Source: Dastarcus helophoroides
Lineage: Eukaryota; Arthropoda; Insecta; Coleoptera; Bothrideridae
Length of the DNA stretch: 64,000 bases
Direction: 5' to 3'
NCBI GenBank assembly: GCA_028583605.1
Contig: CM053331.1
Coordinates: 32,156,411 to 32,220,410, forward strand
Shown: in pieces, positions 11,344-21,192 of the stretch
Position numbering within the stretch: position 1 is the first letter of the stretch
How the letters are laid out: each line of letters starts with the position of its first letter
Program-made: the position numbers and the translations under genes
Notes under the pieces: generated by a model
The model's input: the letters and a program-made list of their open reading frames with translations, nothing else
Databases searched by the model: none
What the model was told of the DNA's origin: nothing

Positions 11344-11747
11344 TTTAAGTTTTATGCCTTCAAAGCACGTAGGATGCGGAAACAAGAAAAAATGGCGATG
11401 AACCGCCTTCTTAAACAAGAATATGTTGTAATTTTTGGGGAAAATTCTTTTCGGTAACAAGTTCCATAGCTTGGAAGTTCCAGAGAAAAAAGATTCTGTA
11501 GATAGAAGTCCTCATTATGCCAAGCTGGACCGCAAAGGAATTTGCTGTCTCCTACTGTCTTGGATGCCTCAGAAATCTAAACCTGGGGGGATTAATCCTA
11601 TTAGTTCCTGGAAGCATCTCCCATGATAATACTTGTAGAAAAGAAATAAGTCACCATCCATCCGCCTGTGCTCTAGTGTTTCAAGAGAATTGGTAAAACT
11701 CTCGTCATCAAGTAGACAAATCGCTCTTCTTTGAATTGATTTCAAAA
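11344..11747 (-). mobile_element. LINE fragment (left part), 3' region of ORF2
   Basis: Aligns with 16959-17366, the 3' end of the LINE fragment at 16942-18248, e.g. GCGGAAACAAG, GGCGATGAACCGCCTTCTTAA and TCACCATCCATCCGCCTGTG. In the sense (minus) strand it corresponds to the C-terminal tail of the polyprotein. It is cut at 11747 by satellite array 2 and continues after it. Confidence 0.85.
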
Positions 11748-12084
11748 TAACTCTAAATCCATAAAGAACTTTGAAGGACTCGGGAGGATTTTAAAATCTC
11801 CTAGAAGAGTTTTAAAGTAATTACTTGTATTGAAAAGTATGCAAATATCTTTGAAAGGTTTTAGATGTAATTAGGTAGGTAGAGGCTCTTGGGGAATTTT
11901 GACGCTTTGTAACGATTATTGGAAGCTTTTAGAGAGCATTGATAGTCTTTAGAAGGCCATCAAAAAGTTTCTTAATGGTTTGGAAAATATTTGAAGCCTC
12001 TTAGAGAATTTTGGTGGTCTCTCCCTCCCTCCTACCCCCCTTTAGTGCTCTCTCTTTCTCTTTCTTTCTCTCTCTCTCTTTCTT

Positions 12085-12116
<32 letters not shown>

Positions 12117-12119
12117 CCT

Positions 12120-12160
<41 letters not shown>

Positions 12161-13965
12161 AAGAGCCCCAAAACCCTCCAGAAAACTTGGAAACCCTCCA
12201 AAGAACTTTGAAGGATTCAAGCGGATTTTAAAATCCCCTAGAAGACTTTTAAAGCAATTATATGTATTGAAAAGTATCAAGAGATTTTTGAAAGGTTCTA
12301 GAAGGAATTGGGAGTGCTTTGGATAATCTTGGAAGCATTTAGAAAGTTTTGGAAGCCTCTGGAGAGTTTTGAGCACCATTATACAGCTCTTAAAGTGTAC
12401 AGAAAGCATCAATTACCTCTATAAGAGATTTAAAAATCTTCCAAAGGCTTCTGAAATACTCTAGAAGAGTTCGAAAGCTCCCACAGGCATGGCGAAGCAT
12501 CTAGAGATTTCTGCAAGCTTCTACAAGCTTCTCCAAGTAAGTTAAAAGCTGCTAAAGGTCTTTGGAGATCTCGAAAGCTCGTTGACTGCTTCTGTAAGTT
12601 TAAGAAGTTACGTCCAAAGCTTCTATGGACTTTAAAATCCATAAAGAACTCTGAAGGACTCGAGAGAATTTTGAAATCCCCTAGAAGCCTTTTAAAGCAA
12701 TTATATATATTGAGAAGTACCTAAAGATCTTTAAAAGATTTTAGAAGTAATTAGGTGTGCTTTGAAAAATATTGTAATCATTTAGAGAGCTTTGGAAGCC
12801 TCTAGAGAGTTTTGCGCACCATTATAAAGCTTTTAAAATGTATAGAAAGCGGCGATAACTTTTAAAAAAGATTTGATAATCTCCAAAGGCTTCTGAAATA
12901 CTTTAGAGGAGTTTGAAAGCACCTACGGGTATAAGGAAGCATCTAAAAATTTTTGCAAGCTTCTACAAGCTTCTGCAAGTAAGTTGAAAGCTGCTAAAGA
13001 TTTTTGGAGGTCTCAAAAACTCGTTGAATGCTTCTGTAAGTTTAAGGAGTTACGTCCAAAGCTTCTATTGGCTTTAAAATCCGTAAAGAACTTTGAAAGA
13101 CTCAAGCGGATTTTAAAATCTCCTAGAAGACTTTTAAATCAATTACATGTATTAAGAAGTATTCAAAAGTCTTTGAAAGGTTTTAGAAGTAATTGGGAGT
13201 GCTTTCAAAAATATTGAAAGTATTTAGAGAGCTTTGGAAGCCTCTAGAGGGTTTTGAGCACCAATTATTAAACTTTTAAAGTGTACAGAAGGCATCGATA
13301 ACCTCTAGAAGAGTTTTGAAAATCTCCCAAAGGCTTCTAAAATACTCTGGAAGAGTTTGAAGGCACCTACAGGAATGGGAAAGCCTCTAGAAATGTTAGC
13401 AAGCTTCGGCAAGCTTTTGCAAGTAAGTTGATAACTGCTAGAAGTCTTTGGAGGTCTCGAAACCTCGTTAAATGCTTCTGTAAAATTAAGAAATTACGTC
13501 CATTTTCTAAAGAACTTTGAAGAACTCGAGAGGATTTAAAAATCCTCTAGAATACTTTTAAAGCAATTACATGTATTGAGAAGTATCCAAAGATCTTTGA
13601 AAGATTTTAGAAGTAATCAGGGGTGCTTTGGGCAATATTAAAAGCATTTAGAGAGCTTTGTAAGCCTCTGAAGAGCTTTGAGCACCATTATACAGCTCTT
13701 AAAATGTACAGAAACGTCAATATCTTTTAGAGGAGATCTGAACATCTCCAAGGGCTTCTGAAATTTTCTAGAAGAGTTTGAAAACATCTACTGAAATGGA
13801 GAAGCCTCTAGAAATCTTTGCAAGCTTGTACAAGCTTCTGCAAGTAAGTTGAAAGCTGCTAGAGATTTTTGGAGGTCTCAAAAGCTCGTTGAATGCTTCT
13901 GTAAGTTTTAGAAGTTACGTTCAAAGCTTCTATGGGCTTTAAAATCCCTAAAAAACTCTAAAAAT
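11748..13965. repeat. Satellite array 2, same ~440-bp family, inside a LINE
   Basis: Monomer landmarks (GCAAGTAAGTTGA) at 12533, 12975, 13419 and 13840 give spacings of 442, 444 and 421 bp. Segment 11878-12060 repeats the leader of array 1 (GGTAGAGGCTCTTGGGG… CTACCCCCCTTTAGTGC). From 12200 to about 13955 there are almost exactly four monomers, beginning and ending in the same monomer phase (…AATCC(A/C)TAAA(G/A)AACT). The block is flanked by a 49-bp direct duplication of the LINE target. Confidence 0.9.
12046..12158. repeat. CT/CTTT microsatellite in array 2
   Basis: About 110 bp of TCTC, TTTC and CCTC runs, at the same place in the leader as the CT/TA tract of array 1. Arg/Glu-rich or Leu/Ser-rich ORFs across it are artefacts. 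Confidence 0.92.
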
Positions 13966-14014
13966 CTCTCGTCATCAAGTAGACAAATCGCTCTTCTTTC
14001 AATTGATTCCAAAA
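13966..14014. repeat. 49-bp target duplication flanking satellite array 2
   Basis: This stretch duplicates 11699-11747 with two mismatches (CTCTCGTCATCAAG … TTCAATTGATTCCAAAA). The related LINE copy at 17318 has the sequence only once, so the duplication arose with the satellite insertion. Confidence 0.88.
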
Positions 14015-14232
14015 GAGCTAAAATGTGCTTTGGGGCTGAACTCCAAACATTCGAACAGTATTCTAGTGTTGGCCTTATTTGAGCTGTCTATAGTGAGAGT
14101 ATCTGATGAGATGTAAAGTACTTTTTAGCTCTAAAAAAAAGCCTAGCTTCTGAGAGACGTACTTGGCACATGATCGTCGCAAGAGAAGTTAGTGCTCGCA
14201 TTCACTCCAAGCGACCTTCTAAAATTATTGCC
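13966..14232 (-). mobile_element. LINE fragment (right part)
   Basis: Continuation of the LINE broken at 11747. It matches 17318-17575 of the fuller copy, including CTCCAAACAT…GAACAGTATTCTAGTGTTGG and AAGAGAAGTTAGTGCTCGCA. It ends at 14232, where low-complexity DNA begins. Confidence 0.85.
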
Positions 14233-15345
14233 TTCCAAATTAAGTTCTAATAAATTTTGAATTATGTTTTGTTCTAAATTTCTCGATCTTGAAATTCCAA
14301 CATTTTTCCACAAATTTAAACTTGAAAGGTTTTAAGAAATTTCAGGATGAAATTACTTTTTGAAAATTTTGGGCGTTTTCCAAAATTTTGATTTCTTTTT
14401 TCAAAATTTTAACTTTGATAATATTATTTTTTTAATTTAGAAATTTCGACTTTTTTTGAGTACTTTAAGGTTTTTTTTAGATCTGGGTTTTTTCAAAAAA
14501 AGCATTTAAATTGTCTACTTTTTCAAACTAACTTTTTAAATTTTCCAAATTTAACATTTTGAAACATTGGTTTTTTTTTTTAAATTTCTTTCTTTATCTG
14601 AAAATTTAGATCTTCTATGAACTGTTCTATCTTTTTTGAACGTTTTTAGTTTTGCTTTTTGGGAATTTCGATTGTTTAATAATATTATTTTTAAATTCGA
14701 GATTTTTTAATTGTTTCAATTTTTTAAAAATCATGTATTTTTGTCAAAATATAACATTTATAATCTTTCCGAATTGGCACATTTTTGTTGTTGAAAATTT
14801 CGCGTTTTTTCTTTAAAATTATTTTTTTAAGAAAAAATAACGGGATTTCAAAAAAGATTATATTTGAGTGAAAAGGCCAAAAGGTAGAAATCTCAGAATA
14901 AAGCCGAATTTTGAGAAAAACGCTTATTTTAAGAGAAAACAACGAAATGTTGAGGAAAAGATAAAATTCGAGGAAAAAGTGAAATTTCCAGGAATTCAGA
15001 TTCTAAAAGATCTGAATTAAAAAAAACCGAAACCAACGAAATTTCGACGGTCGAATATTAAGAAAAAATCTGAAATTCTTCAAAGAAAGTCAATTTAAAA
15101 ACAAGCCGATTTTGAAATAAAATGCAAAATTGAGAAAAAAAAACGAATTTTGAAAAGATAGTTAAAAATCCTGAAAAAGAAGTATTTCACGCAAAAAGGC
15201 GAAACTTCCAGAAAACAATAGAAATTTCTCACAGTAAGCGAAATTTTTAAAAAATATTCGAAGAGAATTGCTGTCGGAAAAAAAATTTTAAACAAAAAAA
15301 ATCGAAATTTTGAAAAAAAAATATTTTCAAGAAAAAGTTGAGATT
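14233..15345. repeat. Degenerate short-motif DNA, T-rich then A-rich
   Basis: 14233-14815 is T-rich with repeated TTTTTTCAAAATTT and TTTCGACTTTTT motifs. From about 14815 the motif continues in reverse complement (GAAATTTTGAGAAAAA). No gene. The strand switch lies near 14815. Confidence 0.7.
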
Positions 15346-15487
15346 TCTAGCACCATAGATATAAAAGTTGTTGCCATAGAAGTGGCATTTTGATGGAACG
15401 GACTGGTCCTTGGTTATCTTTAAAAATTGAAGTACAAATTTTGTGTACTGAAACCAAGAAAGATTAAAAAACACAACAAAGGTTATT

Positions 15488-15526
15488 CTAACGCGTTTCG
15501 ATAGCCAAGCTATCATCTTCAGAGAG
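15488..15526 (-). ncRNA. Hammerhead-ribozyme-like motif
   Basis: Sense strand (minus): CTGAAGA core, then stem II GATAGC-TTG-GCTATC (6 bp), then GAAA, then the palindrome ACGCGT with possible NUH site, then AGA, which can pair with the TCT just before CTGA as helix I. This order matches the hammerhead core. The very short palindromic helix III resembles the minimal, probably dimeric hammerheads described in Penelope-like elements. Activity is inferred, not shown. Confidence 0.6.
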
Positions 15527-15560
15527 ATACTAGCCAAGCTATCATCTTCAGAGAGTATGT

Positions 15561-15599
15561 CTCTGAAGATGATAGCTTGGCTATCGAAACGCGTTAGTC
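15561..15599 (+). ncRNA. Hammerhead-ribozyme-like motif (inverted copy)
   Basis: Same core on the plus strand: CTGAAGA, stem II GATAGC/GCTATC, GAAA, ACGCGT. Helix I is weaker because the downstream bases read AGTC instead of AGAC. Confidence 0.55.
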
Positions 15600-15640
15600 A
15601 ACCTTTGTTGTGTTTTTTAATCTTGTGTATTTCAATTTTT

Positions 15641-16941
15641 TATAAAAGTCGATATTTCCAAAAGATGATTTTTGAGAAAAATTAAAGGATGATTTTTGAG
15701 AAAAATTAAAAGATGAATTTTAAGGAAGAAAATTAAGTTTCCAGAAACAAATTTTGAAATGAAAACAAAAATTTTGAGGAAAAGATCGTAACTTAGAAAA
15801 AAAGAGACAAATTTTGAAGACAAAGTCTTCTTTTCCAGAAATATTAAATACTAAAATTTGAAATAAACATGAACATTTCAAGGAGAAAAAGTCAAATTTT
15901 AGGCAGTACGAATATCTGAAAGTTCTGATTCTATCAAGTAAAAAATTTCAGAAATCTTCTGTTCTAGAAATATTAAATACTGATTTTTAAGATAAACATG
16001 AAAATTTCGAGAAAAAAAGTCAAATTTTAAGCAAATTGTAAAAGTATCTAAAAGTTCTGATTCTATCGGGCAAGAAATGTCAAAAAAATAATGTTTCGGA
16101 AAAGACGAAATTTCGAGAAAAACCTTGAAACACAGAAACGAAATTTTGAGAGTAATTCAAATTTTAAGGAAGAACTTTCAAGGAAAAAGACAAAATCTAT
16201 TAGAAATTCCAAATATCTCAGAGAATTATAATTTCAATCACTTTTCAAATTCCAAAATTTTTTTCTTCAATATTTCAACTCTCGAAAATTTCGACGCTTT
16301 TTTTGAAAATTTTTACTTTTTCTGAAAATTTCAATTATTTATGATTTTGACTTTTTTTAAATTACGACTTTTTTGCAATTTTTGTTCGACTTTCTTCAAA
16401 ATTTTGACTTGCTTTTTCAAATTTCGCTTTCTTTGAAAAATTGTTGACTCGTTTCAAAATTTCGACTTTCCTAAGAATGTCGACTTTTTTCAAAACGTTG
16501 AATTTTTAAAATTCCTTCTATGTAAAAATCTTAATTTTTTCATTGAAATGGCATCATTTTTTTTAAATTTGGTTTTGAACATTTCGAATATGTTAAAATT
16601 TGGTTTTTTTAACTGTATTTTTTTAGAACATCGAATTTTTTTTATGTTGATTTTACTTTAAAATTTGGAATTTTTTTCGAAAATTGGACTTTTTAAATTT
16701 TTGACCTAATAAAAATTCCAACTTTTTGAAAGTGTCGACTTTTTCAGCAAATTTAATTCTTTTTTCAGTTTCGATATTTTTGAAATTACTACTTTTTCAA
16801 AAATTAATTTTTATTTTTCAATTTAGTTTTTCTAATTTTGACTTTTTGGAAAATGTTGACCCTTTTTTATAGATTTACCTTTGTTTTTATTTTAAGGTAG
16901 GTATTGAGATTTTTGAAAGTTTTTTTTTAAGTTTAATCCAC
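15641..16941. repeat. Degenerate short-motif DNA, A-rich then T-rich
   Basis: Contains a 25-26 bp tandem pair (GATGATTTTTGAGAAAAATT, 15663-15712) and an A-rich block to about 16150. A T-rich block with TTTCGACTTTTTT-type units then runs to the LINE at 16942. There is also a duplicated ~120-bp piece (TCCAGAAATATTAAATAC at 15835 and TCTAGAAATATTAAATAC near 15963). No gene seen. Confidence 0.65.
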
Positions 16942-18248
16942 TCGCAAAGGGTAACCCCATTATGCTTTCAAAGCACTGCAAGTAGGATGCGGAAACAAGG
17001 AGAGATGGCGATGAACCGCCTTCTTAAACAAGGATAGGTTGTAATTTTTGGGGAAAATTCCATTTGGTAACAAATTCCATAACTTGGAAGTTCTATAGAA
17101 AAAAGAGTCTCCGTAGACAGAAGTCCTCACTGTGTCAAGCTAGACCGCACAGGAATTTGCTATCTTCGACTATCTAGTACGCCTCAAGAATCTTGCCCTT
17201 GGGGGATCAATCCTATTAGTTCCTGCGAGCATCTTCCATGATAGTACTTGTAGAAAAGAGACAAGTCACCAACCACACGCCTGTGCTCTAGTGTTTCAAG
17301 AGCATCGGTTAAACTCTCGTCATCAATTAGGCGAATCGCTCTTCTTTTAATTGAATCCAAGAGAGCTAAACTGTGTTTTTAGGCTTAACTCCAAACATGA
17401 GAACAGTATTCTAGTGTTGGTCTAACTTGAGCTTCGTTTAGTGTTATTAGCGGATGAGATGTGAAGTACTTTTTAGCTCTAAAAAGAAAGCCTAGCTTTT
17501 ATGAGGCGGATTTGGCAATGGCGCGCACATGATCGTCCCAAGAGAAGTTAGTGCTCGCATTCACTCCTAGGATAGATAGATTAGATCCCATCGGAAGGAT
17601 TTTACCGTCCATTAGTATGTTTGTTGCATTATCCCTTGATGTTTTCTTAGAGAAAACCGCGGTCTGAGTTTTTTTAGCGTTGAAGTCGATCAAATTGTTC
17701 TTACCCCATTCCAGAATAATCTCAAGATTCCGATTAATCGTCTGTATCTGCTGTTCCCTTAGTCGATCTGAATTAGCGATAGATAATGATTTGTCGGAGA
17801 AAAAATATAACACAAGGTTACTATCATTTGCATAGCTGTATATAGGATTGGAAGTTGAACCTAAGAGATCGTTTATGTGTAACAAAAATAGAGTAGGAGA
17901 CAGAACAGAGCCCTGAGGCATCCCTGCGTTAATCGCCAATGTCTCGGATGAGATGCCATCGACGACGACCTGAAGAGATGTCAGCGAGAAAATTGGATAT
18001 CAAATGACAGAGTCCAGGAGGAAGACCATAAGATGTTAATTTGGCGGGAAGAGATCGATGCCAGACTCTGTCAAAAGCCTTTGAGATATCCAATGCCACA
18101 ATCCTAGCCTCACCATGTTTTTCCATAGCTAAGTTACAGATATGAGTAACATATGCCAGTAGATCGCCAGTGGAACGTTGTTGTCTAAAACCGTATTGCC
18201 TGTCGGAGATGATTCTATTTTCCTCCAGATATTGGACAATCTCGTTTA
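16942..18248 (-). mobile_element. 5'-truncated LINE fragment (non-LTR retrotransposon)
   Basis: Minus-strand element with the RT domain at its 5' side and a long C-terminal tail and 3' end toward 16942. It is 5'-truncated within RT at 18248, typical of LINE insertion. A second, satellite-split copy of its 3' part lies at 11344-14232. It belongs to a different family from the jockey-type LINEs at 20880-27842 (different RT sequence and tail). Confidence 0.88.
17499..18248 (-). pseudogene. LINE reverse transcriptase remnant
   Basis: Sense frame shows RQYGFRQQRSTGDLLAYV, then RIVALDISKAFDRVWHRSL (RT block with the first catalytic Asp), a frameshift near 17965, then GMPQGSVLSPTLFLLHINDLL and YSYANDSNLV. 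The catalytic YADD box reads YAND, a single G-to-A change, so this copy is dead. It continues with NRNLEIILEWGKNNLIDFNAKKT and SILGVN, the usual post-catalytic blocks. The C-terminal part beyond 17499 is readable only through further frameshifts. Confidence 0.9.
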
Positions 18249-19726
18249 ACTTTTTCCCAAATTTTTATTTTGTTTCAAAAAAAAGTTTCGATTTTTTCAA
18301 GTCCGACTTTTTCAAATTTTAGAATGTGTTTTAACTTTCCGAAAATTTCGCTATTATTTTAAATTTCGAGTTTTTTCAAAATGTCGACTATTTTGATATT
18401 TTGAAAATAATAACCTTCACTTCTTTTGAAAATTAGTATCTCCAACTTTTCAAAAAATGTGTTAGTGTTTTCAAATTTACAAAAATATAGTGTAAAAATT
18501 TGTTTGTTTATGTTAAAATAGATATTACTCAAGTTTTGAATTTAAAAATAAAAAAAATAGTTTCAAAATTTCTGGAAAAAAAATTGGCGATGAAATTTCA
18601 AAATGAAATTAAAATCCCTAAAATGCAAAATTCTTTTTTAATGAAAGACAAAAAAGAAAAAAAAGTAAAGATTTACATGCTTTTTGAGATAAAAATAAGT
18701 TGTTTAAAAAGTAAATATTTCTAGAAAAAACGGAATTGGGATTTTGAAATTTAATTTTTAGGAAAAAAAAGTGAAAGCATAAAATTTAACGAAAAATGAA
18801 GTTTTGCAATTTCGAGAAAAAAGTATGCATTTGAAGATTAAATGGTTTTTAAAAACATTATATTTGTAGAGAAAATTCAAATTGGGAGTTAAAATAAACT
18901 CAGATTTGATTATTTTATATTTTAGTTTATCACTCACAGTGGCGGATTAAATCAAGCAAGGATCCCAAGCAGCAACAATTTTGATAACCGAAATACGTCT
19001 TACAATCAGTCGAGAAATGTCCACTTTTTTCGAAATCTAAAATTTGAAAATATTTTAAAATCTATTATCAGTTTTCTGTTGTTTTGTTTCTAAAAAATTT
19101 GAGTGTAGACTTTCAATACTTACATTTACTTTCCCAAGATTTCTATTGCCAAATTTGGGTTTTTTTAGAAGCTTCAACTTTTTTTTAATATACTATTCTC
19201 GATTTTTTAAACTTCAAGTTTTTCTCACAATTAAAAGCGTAGTTTCAATTTTTACTTTTATTTAAAGATTTAGATAAATATTAGAAGTTTAAACTTTAAG
19301 GTGCGATTTTTGACAATCAAATCTTTTAATGTTGCAAACATTTTAAGTAGAAATGAAAATTATATTAGTTAGAATCATTCCAGTAGTAAAAATATCTGAA
19401 AATTTCTAATCCTTCCTAGGATTTTAATATTTTTCAAGAGTGTAAAAAATGTTCTTATAAAATCTGCAAATTGTTATGTAATTTATAAAATTTTTTGTCA
19501 ACAATTTAAAAAAAATTAAAATGCTCATCATTTTTTTTAAATTAGGAAAAATACTTTGAAAAGTCTTACTTTTTATTCAAATTTTCGAAACTTAAATTTT
19601 TCTTAAATTTCTATATCAAATAATTACGAAAATATCCGGCTTTCTTTATTTTAAAAGAGAAACTATTACAGGAAGCTCTTTGCAAAATTTCGAGTTGCCG
19701 ATGGGCAAATTTCGTCACTGTCATCT
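18249..19726. repeat. AT-rich, short-motif DNA with one TIR-like end
   Basis: T-rich motif at 18249-18500, A-rich block at 18530-18900, mixed AT-rich to 19726. CAGTGGCGGATTAAATC at 18938 resembles a hAT-type terminus, but I find no partner end. No gene seen. Confidence 0.55.
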
Positions 19727-19734
19727 CCAATAAT

Positions 19735-20636
19735 CAGTGGCGGCTGGTGACTTTTTGACAGGGGGTGCGCAGATGCAAAAATATTGGTAGTTAAGAGTTT
19801 AGGTGACTCAAGTGTCATAGCAAGATATTAAATTTAAGAGAAACAAAAGTGACACAAAAGGTGTGATATTTAGTAGTATTTTTACGAATTAAATTTAATT
19901 ATTATCTTACAATCTCCATTTCATGAAAACTGCATTTGAAAATAAAATATATTTTATTACAAGGTTCTAATTATACTCTACAAAAACACATAAAAAAATA
20001 TTTTTTAAAACAAAATCCGCTCTACGGTCTTTTAAAGAAATAAACTCTTCATTACTTTCTCATCAAAATTGTTTAAATCCAAATCTATAAATGAATAATT
20101 AGACCCTAGAATGGGTACTGTTATCTCTTTGTGAATAGCGGTACTATTGGCAGTTAGGCCTGTAAACGGCACAATTAGCAATCGCAATCAGATCAGCCGG
20201 GACCTACGCATTTCGCATCATAAACGTAAATAGACTCTCCAAACTCTGACTCGTACTCACCATTTGGCAATATCGCACATGCGCGGAGCGGCGTACCCCG
20301 GGCTAGCTTTACCGTGGTACGTGGTGTTCTGTAGTTTATTTCTCCGTATTCCGTGAAGACCGTTGATAGGCATCGCACGGCACCCTCGCTAGGTGCATAA
20401 TTCTGCGCGCACCAACTTATTTAAATTTCCTTATAATATTTAATAAGTCTAACGGAATCAAACGTTGGTGTATTTTATTCCAAGTGATTCACAAGTATTA
20501 TTAGTTAATAAGTATGTCATTATTTTGTGTTTAAAAATGTGATAAATCCAAATCTTTTACATTAAACAGAAAAGAATAGATAGCTCATTTCACGACGAGC
20601 GCGCGCTCTTGCGCTCTTTAAGACCAGCCGCCACTG
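19735..20636. mobile_element. Non-autonomous hAT-type transposon, 902 bp
   Basis: Terminal inverted repeats CAGTGGCGGCTGGT (19735) and ACCAGCCGCCACTG (ending 20636) are perfect over 14 bp. They are flanked by an 8-bp duplication CCAATAAT (19727-19734 and 20637-20644). TIRs starting CAG with an 8-bp TSD fit the hAT superfamily. No transposase remains. The interior is AT-rich except for a GC-rich, CpG-containing patch at 20150-20410. Confidence 0.9.
20150..20410. other. GC-rich CpG-containing patch inside the hAT element
   Basis: Composition is clearly unlike the rest of the element (e.g. CGCATGCGCGGAGCGGCGTA… region at 20277-20295). A 61-codon minus-strand frame crosses it (20193-20378) but matches nothing I recognise. 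It may be captured host sequence or an internal promoter region of the parent transposon. Confidence 0.45.
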
Positions 20637-20644
20637 CCAATAAT

Positions 20645-20879
20645 GGCAATGACAATTTATTGCGCCACTTCCTCGTCGATACTTATCAATTCCACAGTCA
20701 CTTATTAGTTTAACCGATGAATTAAAATAAGAACGGTTACCAGTTCAAAAATGGCAAACAATTGTCAATGTTCTGCCATCCACAATATTAATTTGCTGTC
20801 TGCTTATTTAAATTTAGATAGAGTTAACTATAACTTTGACATATGTCAGAGCATACTTTTAACTCCCCTTTAAGTCCCC
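20645..20879. other. Short non-coding spacer
   Basis: AT-rich spacer between the hAT element and the 3' end of the LINE. It contains a partial repeat of AATGGCAATGACAAT. Nothing else seen. Confidence 0.4.
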
Positions 20880-21192
20880 TTAGTGTGGGCATGCATTACA
20901 AAAAGAACCTCTGTAGAAATTTTCGAGTTCCTAGTTTTAGCGGTTTGGGCTGTGCGTTGGTATATGTATATATCATCATCATGGTTCTTTGGTAGTTTAA
21001 CACGGTTCCGAAACTTTCGTTCCTTTGACTGCCCTCTTTTGGTGAAAATTAACTGTGGTGATAATAATAATTTTGTGTTGTCGCACCAATTGAAAGCTAC
21101 TCAATCCACCTTCATTGGTACGACTAACGGTGATTATCTTTTAGTTTCTGTTCATCCTTTGAAGAACCTGTCTGGGCATTTTGTGCCTACTT

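Larger units (their letters stand above)
15395..15640. repeat. Head-to-head pair of short hammerhead-bearing elements
   Basis: 15395-15526 is a minus-strand copy of a ~140-bp element (GGAACGGACTGGTCC … CTTCAGAGAGATAC). It is followed by a partial duplication (15531-15555) and then a truncated plus-strand copy (15556-15640). The two arms form a near-perfect inverted repeat of ~65 bp from CTCTGAAGATGATAG to TTGTTGTGTTTTTTAATCTT. Other copies lie at 46158-46294, 46974-47109, 47783-47921, 48598-48738, 55493-55665 and 59752-59806. Confidence 0.85.

Noticed and set aside
12001..12211. Arg/Glu-rich (minus) and Leu/Ser-rich (plus) ORFs
   Set aside because: They are translations of the CT/CTTT microsatellite.
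15247..15537. ORF with SLKMIAWLSKRVR, also seen at 46127-46324
   Set aside because: The shared peptide is the translation of the hammerhead and tail of the short element; the rest of each ORF is different low-complexity sequence.
18938..18960. CAGTGGCGGATTAAATC as a hAT terminus
   Set aside because: No matching inverted end or target duplication was found within a few kilobases.
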